Below are positions 15,746 to 25,028 of a stretch of DNA of 64,000 nucleotides, piece after piece (within the stretch, counting starts at the first letter, position 1; every line of letters starts with the position of its first letter). The stretch lies in contig NZ_QICH01000001.1 of NCBI RefSeq assembly GCF_003194565.2, positions 992,001 to 1,056,000 of the forward strand, read 5' to 3'. Source of the stretch: Kangiella spongicola. GTDB taxonomy: Bacteria > Pseudomonadota > Gammaproteobacteria > Enterobacterales > Kangiellaceae. The translations under genes were made by a program, and so were the position numbers. Below the pieces are notes generated by a model. The model had not been told where the DNA came from, did not search any database, and was given only the letters and a program-made list of their open reading frames with translations.

Positions 15746-17548
15746 TTATTCTCCTAGCGCCTCATAACTTACGATACGATAGCGAGGTTGCTTGGTATCG
15801 CTGATGCGCTTGGCGATAGCGCCATGAACAGACTCGTCCCACTGGCTGTATTGTTCGATAAAGTCATCGGCCGCCTGCTTGTCGCCTTGATATTGAATAT
15901 CGAGTAGTTTAGCGAGCAATTTAGTAACCGCTTGTGGATACTTCTCATAATCGATCGATAAACCGCTATCAGCAACGAAAGAAATTACACCCTGCTCACG
16001 GAAAAAGTTAAAGGTCATCAGCTGCATCGTCTGGTAAGGCTGACTACGTCGTGGCTTTACTCGTTGGAGTGTGCGCATGATGCCGCCCGCATAAACCGAG
16101 CGCAAAGTCGCGTCGTCATGAACCCCTTTGTCATGCAAGAATGCTGCTGAGTGGAGCGAAACTAAGTCTGACTTCATTTCTTCCAAAAGATTAGCGTTAT
16201 CCTGCATCGCGACATCAAGCGTGCGTCCTTGTTTATCCAGCGATGGCCCCATGTAATGGCCAATTTCGTGCCACATGGTGCGGATGTAGTTACTTTGTCC
16301 GGTAAGGTCATTGGCGAACGGCTCGGCGACCACCGTTTTCCAAATGGTTTTAGCGCTAGTCACAATAGTTGGATTGGTAAGCACGTTATAGCGCATCAAA
16401 ATGATGCGGCCGTACTTACGAGCAAAACGACTCTCATTAGGTAAAATTGATGCGGTGTTAGTACCGCGAGCTTGGCCAAAGTCAGCATAAACGTGATAAA
16501 CGCCGATAGGAATATCGCTTCGAACATTTTTGTGATGCTCGTAAGGCAGGCTGTTCTCTATTTCTTGTAAATCTGAAATGCTGTTCGCTAGTTTGGCGCT
16601 ACGCTCACGATCTTTAATTAAGATGCTCATGGAGAAAGCTGACTTTACGCCAAGCAGTGCATCGTCGTAAGTTTCGTAAGAGCCGATTTGTGCATTCAGA
16701 TTACCAAAACTCCCTGTGACCCAAGAAGCATCGCCACTTTCGTAATCATCCGATAACAAATCTCGAGAGCGGTTGGCCAGATAGTCGGCAAAGTCTTTGT
16801 CGGTAGGGGCAATTGTGCGGCTGGCTTTTTGTAATAGCTCGTAGGCCTGCATAATATCGTCAGCATAAGCGACGGAATAGGGAACTGCATATAATCGTTG
16901 TTGCGGATTATTTTTTGCCTGTTCGAGCTTCTCTTTTAGCAAAGGGTGTAAGGTATCGAGAACAGGGTACTTAGTTAAAGCAGCGAGATCTTTTTTGATG
17001 TTATCGGGGGTATTTGCACGAACTAAACTGCGTAAGTCGAAAATATCCGCTTCTAATTGTGGGTACTCTTTTAAAAAAGCATCAAGCTTTTCTTTAGTTA
17101 AGCCCCAAGCGTAACGATTCTTACCCGGCCCTGGCTTATCCGCGGCAACAAAAGGCACGCGCTTGTTATCTGGCGTGGTCGCGATAGGACCTTTAAAAAT
17201 ACGGTAAAGCGTTAAACGCTTTTCTGCGTCTTTATTGCCTTTGGCCGCAAGCTCTTGAAGCGCTGCTTTTTGTTGTAGGGCATCTTTGTGCTGCGCATTA
17301 AGATAAAGGTCATGCAGTATATGCCCCGTTTGCACTAAGTAATCGAGGGTTTTTCGCTCGGTTTGTGATAAGTGACTAATATCCGGCGCGAAGTGAATCT
17401 TCATACTATCTTCTAATATCGAGTCGACTTGTGCTTCCGACAGTATACTTGTTTCCTTGGTGGGCGTGGTTTTTGTCGCGTATGTTAGGCTTGGCGAGAG
17501 AGCCACCGTAAGCAATGCGACGATAGCTATTTTAGAATTCATTTTCAT
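15746..17548 (-). CDS. Exported M49-like (dipeptidyl-peptidase III type) metallopeptidase
   Basis: 600-residue protein with a signal peptide (first 24 residues, ending TYA). The zinc motif is HEIGH at 427-431, with a second acidic motif EEMKSD at 456-461. This pairing and the overall size resemble DPP III (family M49), whose classic motif is HEXXGH plus EECRAE. A five-residue HEXXH form is known in a few bacterial M49 members, so the assignment is plausible but not certain. It probably removes dipeptides from peptides in the periplasm. Monocistronic. Confidence 0.7.
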   Translation of the reverse strand: MKMNSKIAIVALLTVALSPSLTYATKTTPTKETSILSEAQVDSILEDSMKIHFAPDISHLSQTERKTLDYLVQTGHILHDLYLNAQHKDALQQKAALQELAAKGNKDAEKRLTLYRIFKGPIATTPDNKRVPFVAADKPGPGKNRYAWGLTKEKLDAFLKEYPQLEADIFDLRSLVRANTPDNIKKDLAALTKYPVLDTLHPLLKEKLEQAKNNPQQRLYAVPYSVAYADDIMQAYELLQKASRTIAPTDKDFADYLANRSRDLLSDDYESGDASWVTGSFGNLNAQIGSYETYDDALLGVKSAFSMSILIKDRERSAKLANSISDLQEIENSLPYEHHKNVRSDIPIGVYHVYADFGQARGTNTASILPNESRFARKYGRIILMRYNVLTNPTIVTSAKTIWKTVVAEPFANDLTGQSNYIRTMWHEIGHYMGPSLDKQGRTLDVAMQDNANLLEEMKSDLVSLHSAAFLHDKGVHDDATLRSVYAGGIMRTLQRVKPRRSQPYQTMQLMTFNFFREQGVISFVADSGLSIDYEKYPQAVTKLLAKLLDIQYQGDKQAADDFIEQYSQWDESVHGAIAKRISDTKQPRYRIVSYEALGE

Positions 17549-17731
17549 AAACAGTTTGGTTAGTGGTTTTGTAGTCGCTCAGTATAGGGTGAACAACTGA
17601 AAAAAGCACATCAGTCCAGTTTATGGAATTGCCCGCTTTGTGAAGGTGTGCACGAAGAGCTGCGCGAATAGGTGCACGGTTATAAGAGCGCAGCTATAGC
17701 AACAGAAATAATTAGCTATCAAAGCCGATTG

Positions 17732-19756
17732 TTATAACCCAGTAGAGTCAGATAAATCATCGTCGCTCGGTTCAGCACCAATGAGCTGACGCTCAGCGGA
17801 TTTTAGCTGCTCAGGGCGCCCGAAAAGCACCAGAACATCGCCTGCTTCTAAAACGGTTTCTTTATCTGGATAGACGTGACGCTTATCGTCTCTAACCAGA
17901 ACAGAAATATAGACCGAGTACTTTTGTTCTAGCGTTAACTGATTAATCTTTTTACCTAAGCAAGGCGAGTCTTCATCAAGCAATACTGAGTGTAATTTCT
18001 CAGTATCAGGATCTTCATATTTACCCAGTACAATATCGGACTTGCCTTTAAATAGCTCACGAATTAAGGGGTAGCGGCTGGTCCTTTGTTGCGTAATATA
18101 ATCATTGATACGCTGGTGCGGGACGCGAAGTGCAAGCAGTGAGTGTGAGACCAACATTAAGCCTGTTTCTAAGGTTTCAGGGATCACTTCTGAAGCGCCT
18201 GCTTTACGCAAAGGCTCTGCCGACGTTTCATCTTTAGCGCGAACGATAGTTTCGATATTCGGATTCATTTCCTTGGCGCGGATCAAAGTTTTTAAGCTTG
18301 TCGCATGATCATTGTGGCTTATAAGAAGCAAAGACGCAGTTTCGATATTGGCCGCTGATAAAATATCTGCATCCGAAGTATCGCCATAAACCACTGGCTG
18401 CTTGGCAAGCTGTGCTTCTTTAACAATCGTCGGATCGATCTCAATCGACTTATAAGGAATATTTTCAGATTCCAAGAAGCGCGCTACTACCTGACCGGTA
18501 CGACCGAAGCCACAGATAATAACGTGATCTTTTAAAGGCTTCTCATCCACAGCATCATCTGGCTTGGCTAAAGCCGCTAATTTCTTCTTGCCCGTTTGGA
18601 ACAGTAGCGATGTTATTGAGTGATTGTAGCGGATTAAAAATGGCCCAATAATCATCGAAAAAAGTACCGCGGTTAGAACGATTTGTGAGGTGAATGTGTC
18701 GATCACGCTACCTTCTAAACCGACTGCTAGCAGGGCAAAACCGAACTCGCCACCAACCGCGACTAATATGCCGGTACGAAAAGCGGTCTGAATATCGACC
18801 CCTGATATTTTGACAATAGCCATGACGATAAGCAGCTTTAAAATTAAAATGGCGACAGAACTAGCCAGCGCCAAGTGCCAAATATCGGGCAGGTAAGCCG
18901 GATCAAACAGCATGCCGACGCTAACAAAGAAGAGCCCTAATAAAACGTCTCTGAATGGTCGAATGGTCGACTCAACTTGGTGTCTAAACTGGGTTTCGCC
19001 GAGCACCATGCCGGCTAAGAAAGCACCAAAGGCCATCGATAAGCCTAGGGTTTTGGTGGTCCACGCTGCGATTAACGACACGAACAATACGGTTAACGTA
19101 AAAAGCTCCGCAGAGCGGCGTTTAGCCACCACATGAAACAGCGGTTGCAGTAAAAAGTGACCGGCAAATAACACAATTCCGAAAGCCATGGCGGCGTTGA
19201 ATAAGGCAATACCTAACTCACCAGCGACCTCTTGTGCGGCGGCAACGCCTAACACTGGAATGACTACAATAAAAGGCACGGCGGTGATGTCTTGAAATAC
19301 AGACAAAGTGGTTCCTAAACGACCATGACGTGTCTCGGATTCATTTTGCTCGAGTAATTGCTTGGAAATAATAGTGGTCGAGGATTGAGCAAAGACTGCA
19401 CCTATAACGAAGGACGTTGCTGGCGAAAAGCCGAGCAACCAAGCGATTAAACTGACAAACAAGGTGGTTAATGCAACTTGTGCGGTACCGAGGCCTAAAA
19501 TGGTATGCCTTAGGGCATAAATTTGCGGCAAGGAAAAACTAAGTCCAATAGTAAATAACAGGAAAACGATACCGTATTCAGCAATCACCGAAACGATTTC
19601 CTCTGAAACCACTGGGCCTGCAGTGTTAGAACTAAGTAATACTCCTACAGATAAATAAGCCAAACTTGGTGGAATGTGCAATTTCTGGAAAACTAGAACC
19701 ACACCAACAGTAGCACCAAGTAATAGTAATACCTGTACAAGCATTTGTTCTAACAC
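17732..19756 (-). CDS. CPA2-family cation/proton antiporter (Kef/YbaL type)
   Basis: Monovalent cation:proton antiporter of the CPA2 family. Residues 1-385 form about twelve membrane helices. A TrkA-N (RCK) domain follows, with the nucleotide-binding motif HVIICGFGRTGQVV near 408-421, and then a TrkA-C domain near 570-655. The arrangement fits Kef/YbaL-type potassium or sodium transport gated by a nucleotide; ion specificity cannot be read. The start is GTG at 19756 with AAGGGGG five bases upstream. Confidence 0.87.
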   Translation of the reverse strand: MLEQMLVQVLLLLGATVGVVLVFQKLHIPPSLAYLSVGVLLSSNTAGPVVSEEIVSVIAEYGIVFLLFTIGLSFSLPQIYALRHTILGLGTAQVALTTLFVSLIAWLLGFSPATSFVIGAVFAQSSTTIISKQLLEQNESETRHGRLGTTLSVFQDITAVPFIVVIPVLGVAAAQEVAGELGIALFNAAMAFGIVLFAGHFLLQPLFHVVAKRRSAELFTLTVLFVSLIAAWTTKTLGLSMAFGAFLAGMVLGETQFRHQVESTIRPFRDVLLGLFFVSVGMLFDPAYLPDIWHLALASSVAILILKLLIVMAIVKISGVDIQTAFRTGILVAVGGEFGFALLAVGLEGSVIDTFTSQIVLTAVLFSMIIGPFLIRYNHSITSLLFQTGKKKLAALAKPDDAVDEKPLKDHVIICGFGRTGQVVARFLESENIPYKSIEIDPTIVKEAQLAKQPVVYGDTSDADILSAANIETASLLLISHNDHATSLKTLIRAKEMNPNIETIVRAKDETSAEPLRKAGASEVIPETLETGLMLVSHSLLALRVPHQRINDYITQQRTSRYPLIRELFKGKSDIVLGKYEDPDTEKLHSVLLDEDSPCLGKKINQLTLEQKYSVYISVLVRDDKRHVYPDKETVLEAGDVLVLFGRPEQLKSAERQLIGAEPSDDDLSDSTGL

Positions 19757-20109
19757 ATATTCCCCCTTGTTATTGCAGAGTAAGTAGTCGTAGCTTTAGG
19801 CTACTGGCGCATGGTTTATAAATGTTAACGGACTAAATAACACTAAGGGATTTTCTATGGAGTTCCCTCTAAGAAAGAAGGTTGGTTGGTGTACCAACGA
19901 TCTGCCCGCAAGTATTTATAAATAGATTTGGTCGTGAACTAAGGCCGAGGCTTTGCAGTGAGAAAAGTCTCTAACCCTGTTTAACTAGTATGTTCAGTAC
20001 TATTGTCTTATGCAAGAAGTACAAGCAAAAGATTGGCAATTACGAACAGGGTTTAGATGGGGGTAAAAACGGAGTTTTCAAGCAGGTAAGTGCCTGAGAA
20101 TTAATGTAA
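19757..20109. other. Gene-free region with scattered inverted repeats
   Basis: No credible gene was found. A GTTGGT/ACCAAC hairpin lies near 19890. AACCCTGTT (19973-19981) is complementary to AACAGGGTT (20045-20053), and between them TAGTA/TACTA can form an inner hairpin. This could be a structured leader or small RNA, or chance. Confidence 0.3.
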
Positions 20110-20144
20110 AAAGGTTAGCTGAGCGGAATACTCAGCTAACCTTT
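20110..20144 (-). terminator. Intrinsic terminator of the TonB receptor gene
   Basis: A perfect 14-bp stem, AAAGGTTAGCTGAG with CTCAGCTAACCTTT, loop of 7, followed on the minus strand by a T-run. It starts 47 bases after the receptor stop. Confidence 0.88.
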
Positions 20145-20190
20145 GGGAGTTACAATTAAATTAATGCGCTTTAAGCCAAAACATAAAGGA

Positions 20191-22548
20191 TTAGAAGGTT
20201 AAGCGGAAGCCTGCCGACAATGTTCTTCCTGCGCGAGTCGTTCGATCTTTAAGGAATGAGGCATGGTCACGGATCTCTTCGTTCGTCATGTTCTCGCCTT
20301 TTACAAACAATAGTAGGTCTGAGTTATCGAAGTACAAGTTATAACCAAGGCTCATGTTGATTAAAGTGTAACCTTCAGTCGGTAACTCTTCATCTGCAAC
20401 CTGATTCTGACCATCTACTTTAATAGCACTTAAATCAGCGCTAAAGTCACCTTGCACATAACCGAGCTTACTGCCAAGACGCATTGCAGGTGTGCGTGGC
20501 AAGTAACCACCCTTATCAAGCGTTGCGCGAGTGTAGTCACCGAACAATCCTGCTTTCCAGTAAGTATCGCCCTGATAGCCAAAAGTCCAATCGATTTCAG
20601 CTTCCAAACCACTAAAAGTCGCGTCGCCTTGAGTGAATTCAAAAATTGGGAACTCACTGTGCTCCTCGTGCCCCGCGTGATCTTCTTCATGGTGAGCCAG
20701 ATAGATATAATCGCCTACTTTATTGTGGAACAGTGATATTGATGCGTGTACTTCATCAGTGTGGTAACGCAGACCAATATCAAGGTTCTTGGCAGTTTCT
20801 TTATCCAAATTCGGGTTTCCCACTTCGATGCTTAAGGTCGCTAAGTGAGGAACATAATTGTCCTCGGTTCTACCGGCGTTAGAGTAAAGCTCTTCCACTG
20901 ACGGAAGGCGCTGCGCGTAGGCCAAGTTAACCGGTAATGACCAGTTTTCGTTGAAGTGCCAGACTGAGCCCGCTGCAAAGCTATAGGCGTTGTCGCTGCG
21001 CTGAGTACCTGCGAAATTGGCAGTATTAGCAACTTTTATATCTTGCTGATCGATACGTAAACCTAGTTCGGTGTGTAAGTCGCCACGATCAATTTCTTCG
21101 AGCCAGAAAACACCGTAGTTTTTTGTGTTTGAGGCTGGGATAAAGGTTTCGCTACCGAGTGCGGCAAAGTCGCTGTCGCTGAGCTGAAGTCCAAATGCAC
21201 CTTGCCATCCATTCCAAGCTTTATGCACCGCTTCTACACGTAATTCTTGAGCATCGTTGGTGAAATGGGTGCTTATTTCATTACCCTCAATTTCTTGATG
21301 TTCATAGTCAGTTTTAGAGTAGTTGAACTTTAGGTTTTGGAACCCAGCAAAAGGATCGCTTAACTGACCTTTAAGGTTGTAACGCTTCTGTTTAAGGTCG
21401 AGTAATACCGACTCTTCTGCATGTTCGTCATGTCCATGCTCGTCGTGAGAGTGCTCATCATGCGAATGCCCTTCATGCGAATGGCCCGGCAAGCCATAAG
21501 CACGATCAAATTCAGTATAAGAGGCGCCAATAAAACCACGATCAGCAACATACGACAAGCCGAAACTGCCGCCTTTGGTATCGGTGCGAGTGTTCTCCAG
21601 TCGACCACCATATTCGCCAGCGTGCTCATCGTGCTCTGAAGCGCTTTCACCCGCATGCTCAGCTTCTTGTGCGCGTAAGAATGATGACTCAGCATAGGCT
21701 GGGATTTGGTAGTCATCAGTTTTCGACTTGTAGGCATCAAGGTTAAAAGCAAAGTTGCCTGCCGAGGTAGTGATGGTGCCGACGGTACTACGCTCGCCGG
21801 TAGCGGAGTCGGCCGCTCTGGCTTCAAAGCCACCTTCCATGCCATCAGTTAAGCGTGTAGGAATTCGATTATCGACCACGTTGACCGCGCCACCAATAGC
21901 GCCACCGCCATAAAGTAGTGTGGCTGGGCCTTTCAAGACTTCAACGCGCTCTGCTAATAAAGGTTCAGCGGCAATCCAGTGGTCAGGACTCGAGTTTGAG
22001 GCATCCTGGGTGGAGCTGTTATTACTTAATACCGTAACACGGTTGCCTTGTTGCCCGCGGATCACTGGGCGGCCCGCGCCTGAGCCGAAGCTTGAAAGGT
22101 TGATGCCTGGAGTTTGCGCTAGGGTTTCACCAATATTAGCGCCACGGTTTTTAACTAGCTGCTCGCCGCTAATGATCACGGCTGGCGAAGCCATCTCTAG
22201 ACTAGAGTGCTCCAAGGGGTTACCAGTAATCACTAAAACTTCAGCGTTATCAGGCGTTAATGATATTTGCTGAATGGTGCCATCATGACGAACGGAATGG
22301 TTAATATGGCCTAAGCTTCCACCTTTAATATCCAACACATAACGACCTTCCTCGAGATCGTTGAACTCGAACTGACCTTGTTCATTAGTCTTTGTCGAAA
22401 GGTTTAATGCGCGAAGGTGTACTTTAACACCGGCTAAAGGCTGGTCATTATTATCGGTGACAACGCCTGATAGATTTTTTTCAGCGGCCAAAAGAGCTGG
22501 AGAGGCTAAGATGCCTGCCATTAAAAAGCTTAACGCTTTTACTTTCAT
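20191..22548 (-). CDS. TonB-dependent receptor, ZnuD-like (probable zinc uptake)
   Basis: 785-residue outer-membrane beta-barrel receptor. Order: signal peptide (ending LLA), a carboxypeptidase-regulatory-like beta domain (about 25-105), plug domain, barrel ending in a C-terminal Phe (GFRLTF). The plug carries PDHWIAAEPLLAERVEVLKG and ATLLYGGGAIGGAVN, as in the zinc receptor ZnuD. A surface loop near 350-375 is a run of His-Asp/Glu repeats (HSHDEHSHDEHGHDEHAEE), and other His clusters occur (EHDEHAGE, AHHEEDHAGHEEH). Zinc is the best guess; copper or nickel are possible. No Zur site was identified. Confidence 0.85.
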   Translation of the reverse strand: MKVKALSFLMAGILASPALLAAEKNLSGVVTDNNDQPLAGVKVHLRALNLSTKTNEQGQFEFNDLEEGRYVLDIKGGSLGHINHSVRHDGTIQQISLTPDNAEVLVITGNPLEHSSLEMASPAVIISGEQLVKNRGANIGETLAQTPGINLSSFGSGAGRPVIRGQQGNRVTVLSNNSSTQDASNSSPDHWIAAEPLLAERVEVLKGPATLLYGGGAIGGAVNVVDNRIPTRLTDGMEGGFEARAADSATGERSTVGTITTSAGNFAFNLDAYKSKTDDYQIPAYAESSFLRAQEAEHAGESASEHDEHAGEYGGRLENTRTDTKGGSFGLSYVADRGFIGASYTEFDRAYGLPGHSHEGHSHDEHSHDEHGHDEHAEESVLLDLKQKRYNLKGQLSDPFAGFQNLKFNYSKTDYEHQEIEGNEISTHFTNDAQELRVEAVHKAWNGWQGAFGLQLSDSDFAALGSETFIPASNTKNYGVFWLEEIDRGDLHTELGLRIDQQDIKVANTANFAGTQRSDNAYSFAAGSVWHFNENWSLPVNLAYAQRLPSVEELYSNAGRTEDNYVPHLATLSIEVGNPNLDKETAKNLDIGLRYHTDEVHASISLFHNKVGDYIYLAHHEEDHAGHEEHSEFPIFEFTQGDATFSGLEAEIDWTFGYQGDTYWKAGLFGDYTRATLDKGGYLPRTPAMRLGSKLGYVQGDFSADLSAIKVDGQNQVADEELPTEGYTLINMSLGYNLYFDNSDLLLFVKGENMTNEEIRDHASFLKDRTTRAGRTLSAGFRLTF

Positions 22549-22703
22549 GGTAAAAATTCCTCAATTTCACATAAGTTGCCTAAGCTGACGCCATAGAGCC
22601 AATCCCTGCAGGAAGCACCGTATAAATGATAGGCGCGCGCATAGGATAGTTTCTCTAGGGCAAAGCTAGGGTTAATAAATAACGGTTTTGGGTTATTAAT
22701 TAA

Positions 22704-22988
22704 TTATGCGAACTGAGGTGGGCCGCGAACAAAGAAAGGACGGATTGCACGAACAAAGATAGTGCTTTGGTTGTAGACGATGCGCTCGCTACTGCCTTCG
22801 AGTGGCTGTGGAACTGTTACTGTATGAGGCGCGGTATGCAGGAATGTTCCGGCATGGTGCAAACAGTAACTACACTCTTGGAGCTCTTTTGCATCTTGAT
22901 GCATCGGAGAATTGGCGTGGGCTACGCTGAGCAGCGCCATACTTAACAAAGCAGCAATAATAATAGAATGACGTAACAAATTTTTCAT
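22704..22988 (-). CDS. Small exported Cys/His protein, DUF2946-like
   Basis: 94 residues. A signal peptide ends at HAN, followed by ECSYCLHHAGTFLHTAPHT, a Cys-x-x-Cys with several His, and a C-terminal RGPPQFA. This end and the CxxC spacing recall DUF2946 proteins, which are often found next to metal-transport genes. Placed 155 bases upstream of the ZnuD-like receptor on the same strand, it may handle metal in the periplasm. A possible promoter (TTGACT about 70 bases upstream) is seen, but no metal-regulator site. Confidence 0.6.
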   Translation of the reverse strand: MKNLLRHSIIIAALLSMALLSVAHANSPMHQDAKELQECSYCLHHAGTFLHTAPHTVTVPQPLEGSSERIVYNQSTIFVRAIRPFFVRGPPQFA

Positions 22989-23204
22989 AGTGGATTCACG
23001 CCGTTTATTGCAAAATACCGTTAATTAAAAAATATTGTGCCAAGTCAAAAGTGCTGACCAATTCGAGTTTGCAATGCTATTCGATTAGAACGTAAGATGC
23101 AAACAACACTCTGCTAATATTTGTAACAGGGTGTCTCAGGCGCTACGAAAGACAATGAATATTAATAAGTTACCCAAAAAGAGAAGGTTTAAGGAAATAC
23201 TGCT

Positions 23205-24521
23205 ATGGCCGATGATTTGCCGATTTCGATAGCTGAGCGTCGATTAGATAATGTTCCAAACTACCCTGACCGCCACGAACCGGTCGGTTTTATGTTGCGC
23301 TTGGTCAAAGCATTGCACACCTATGGCGTGCCTAGTTACGAGCTGGAACAATTGATGGCGAACGTAGCAGATCAATTGGAATATGGGTTACAAACTACCG
23401 TTGTTCCGACTAGTATCACTATGACCTTTATCCAAGATGAGGATAAGCCAAGAACTTACGTCATCCGCTCTAACGCTGGTGAAGTTAACGTTGATAAGCT
23501 GAGCCGCACAATCGATGTCGCCTACGCCGTGATTAACGGTGAAATGACCACTGAGCAGGGCGCACGAGAACTGACCGATATTTCAAATTCGGAGCCATTG
23601 CATAATCGTTATTGGATGATCTTCTGTTTTATGTTGGTCTCGGTCGCTATTTCTCGTATTTTCGGGGGTGGTGTTGAAGAAATCATCACAGCATCTGTGA
23701 CCGGCTTAGTGGTTGGGGTTTTCGTCAATATTGAGGGTTTTAGAACAGAGACCGTGGCTAACCTAATGCCGGCATTGGCAGCTTTCTTAGCAACCATGAT
23801 TTCATTCGGTTTCAACTATTGGTTCGGCTTAAGTTCGACTTATATACCCGTAGTGTCGGGAATTATCGTGTTGATCCCGGGAATGATGCTGACCATTGCT
23901 ATGGCCGAGTTAGCGACCCAAAACCTAGTTTCTGGCACAGCACGTTTACTCGGCTCTGGGGTAATCTTTATCCAAATGATATTCGGCGTTTCCATTGGAA
24001 CCCAGATCGCGGCAGCACTCTTCGGCGATGCCGATATTACTACCAGCATTGACCATCAGTTACCGAGCTGGACAGTCTGGATAGCGATTACCGCCAGTTC
24101 ATGGGCCTTGATGATGCTGTTTCAAACCCGAAGCAGACACTTCTTATGGATCTTAGCTGGCGCTTGCGCTTCTTTCTTTGTATCGCGTTGGGTTGGTGAA
24201 CATCTTGGCTTAGCCAGTGGTGCATTCTTTGGCGCTTTAACTATCGGTGTTATTGCCAATATTGCCTATCGCATTAAACAAGTTCCGACAGCTGCAGTGA
24301 TGATGCCAGGGTTTATTATTTTAGTTCCTGGTAGCGTTGGCTTTAAAAGCCTCACCGAATTATTAGAACACGATATTATTGGCGGATTAGAAACTGCTTT
24401 TAATATGAGTATTGTGGGTATTTCTTTGATTACTGGACTCTTGGTGTCGTCGATTGCGACTTTACCAAAACCTAAAATTAAACCGGCACCGATAGAGGTT
24501 GATGAGGAGCGTAACGATTAA
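23205..24521 (+). CDS. ThrE-family threonine/serine exporter
   Basis: Inner-membrane protein of the ThrE family, both halves in one chain. The N-terminal cytoplasmic part (VGFMLRLVKALHTYGVPSYE, near residues 27-46) is the conserved entry of DUF1212, followed by about ten membrane segments in two blocks (about 140-290 and 295-425). Relatives export threonine and serine in Corynebacterium; the substrate here is inferred. The nuclease gene overlaps its 3' end. Confidence 0.85.
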   Translation: MADDLPISIAERRLDNVPNYPDRHEPVGFMLRLVKALHTYGVPSYELEQLMANVADQLEYGLQTTVVPTSITMTFIQDEDKPRTYVIRSNAGEVNVDKLSRTIDVAYAVINGEMTTEQGARELTDISNSEPLHNRYWMIFCFMLVSVAISRIFGGGVEEIITASVTGLVVGVFVNIEGFRTETVANLMPALAAFLATMISFGFNYWFGLSSTYIPVVSGIIVLIPGMMLTIAMAELATQNLVSGTARLLGSGVIFIQMIFGVSIGTQIAAALFGDADITTSIDHQLPSWTVWIAITASSWALMMLFQTRSRHFLWILAGACASFFVSRWVGEHLGLASGAFFGALTIGVIANIAYRIKQVPTAAVMMPGFIILVPGSVGFKSLTELLEHDIIGGLETAFNMSIVGISLITGLLVSSIATLPKPKIKPAPIEVDEERND

Positions 24522-25008
24522 TAGGTTGATACGTTTTTGGCTGTTTTTCGCTTTACTCTGCTTAGCTTTATCTTGCAGTCAGGCAGATCCAGCTGGCACA
24601 TATAAGCTAGTTTATGTGCAGGATGGCGATAGTGTGGTCTTGTGTTGTGAGCGTGGGAAGAAGTTTACCGTCAGGCTATTGGATATAGATGCCCCTGAAC
24701 GTTATCAACCCTATGCTGAGAAGTCGAAAGCTCTGCTGAAAAATTTACTTGAAGGTGAAAGGTTAAAACTGCTAGGCGATAAGTCCGATCGTTACGGTCG
24801 TCGCTTGGCGATAATCGAAGTCGATGGTGATAACATAAATGAAAAAATGGTGTCCTCTGGCGCTGCTTGGGTATGGAAATACAGCAACAATCGCCACATG
24901 AGATCCTTGCAACAAGAAGCAAAAGAGAGGAAGCTTGGTTTATGGGCATTACCCGAGGAGCAGCGACAAGATCCCTCGGATTGGCGAAAAGCACACCCGC
25001 GGAAATAG
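24502..25008 (+). CDS. Exported Staphylococcal-nuclease-like protein
   Basis: SNase-fold nuclease. A hydrophobic leader ending LALSC suggests export, possibly as a lipoprotein although the lipobox is imperfect. Catalytic-type motifs are visible: DGDSVVL, VRLLDIDAPE (Arg and Asp of the active site), then GDKSDRYGRRLAII and GAAWVWKYS. It likely cleaves DNA or RNA outside the cytoplasm. The gene overlaps the end of the exporter gene by 20 bases; a TTG at 24499 could also initiate. Confidence 0.83.
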   Translation: MRSVTINRLIRFWLFFALLCLALSCSQADPAGTYKLVYVQDGDSVVLCCERGKKFTVRLLDIDAPERYQPYAEKSKALLKNLLEGERLKLLGDKSDRYGRRLAIIEVDGDNINEKMVSSGAAWVWKYSNNRHMRSLQQEAKERKLGLWALPEEQRQDPSDWRKAHPRK

Positions 25009-25028
25009 TGCTAAATAGGAGATAGAGC

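Noticed and set aside
22549-22703. Cobalamin riboswitch upstream of the TonB receptor
   Set aside because: No B12-box-like sequence seen, and the receptor resembles ZnuD rather than BtuB.
23020-23050. Sigma54 promoter (TTGGCAC on the minus strand) before the DUF2946-like gene
   Set aside because: The -24 element looks right, but the required GC at -12 is absent.
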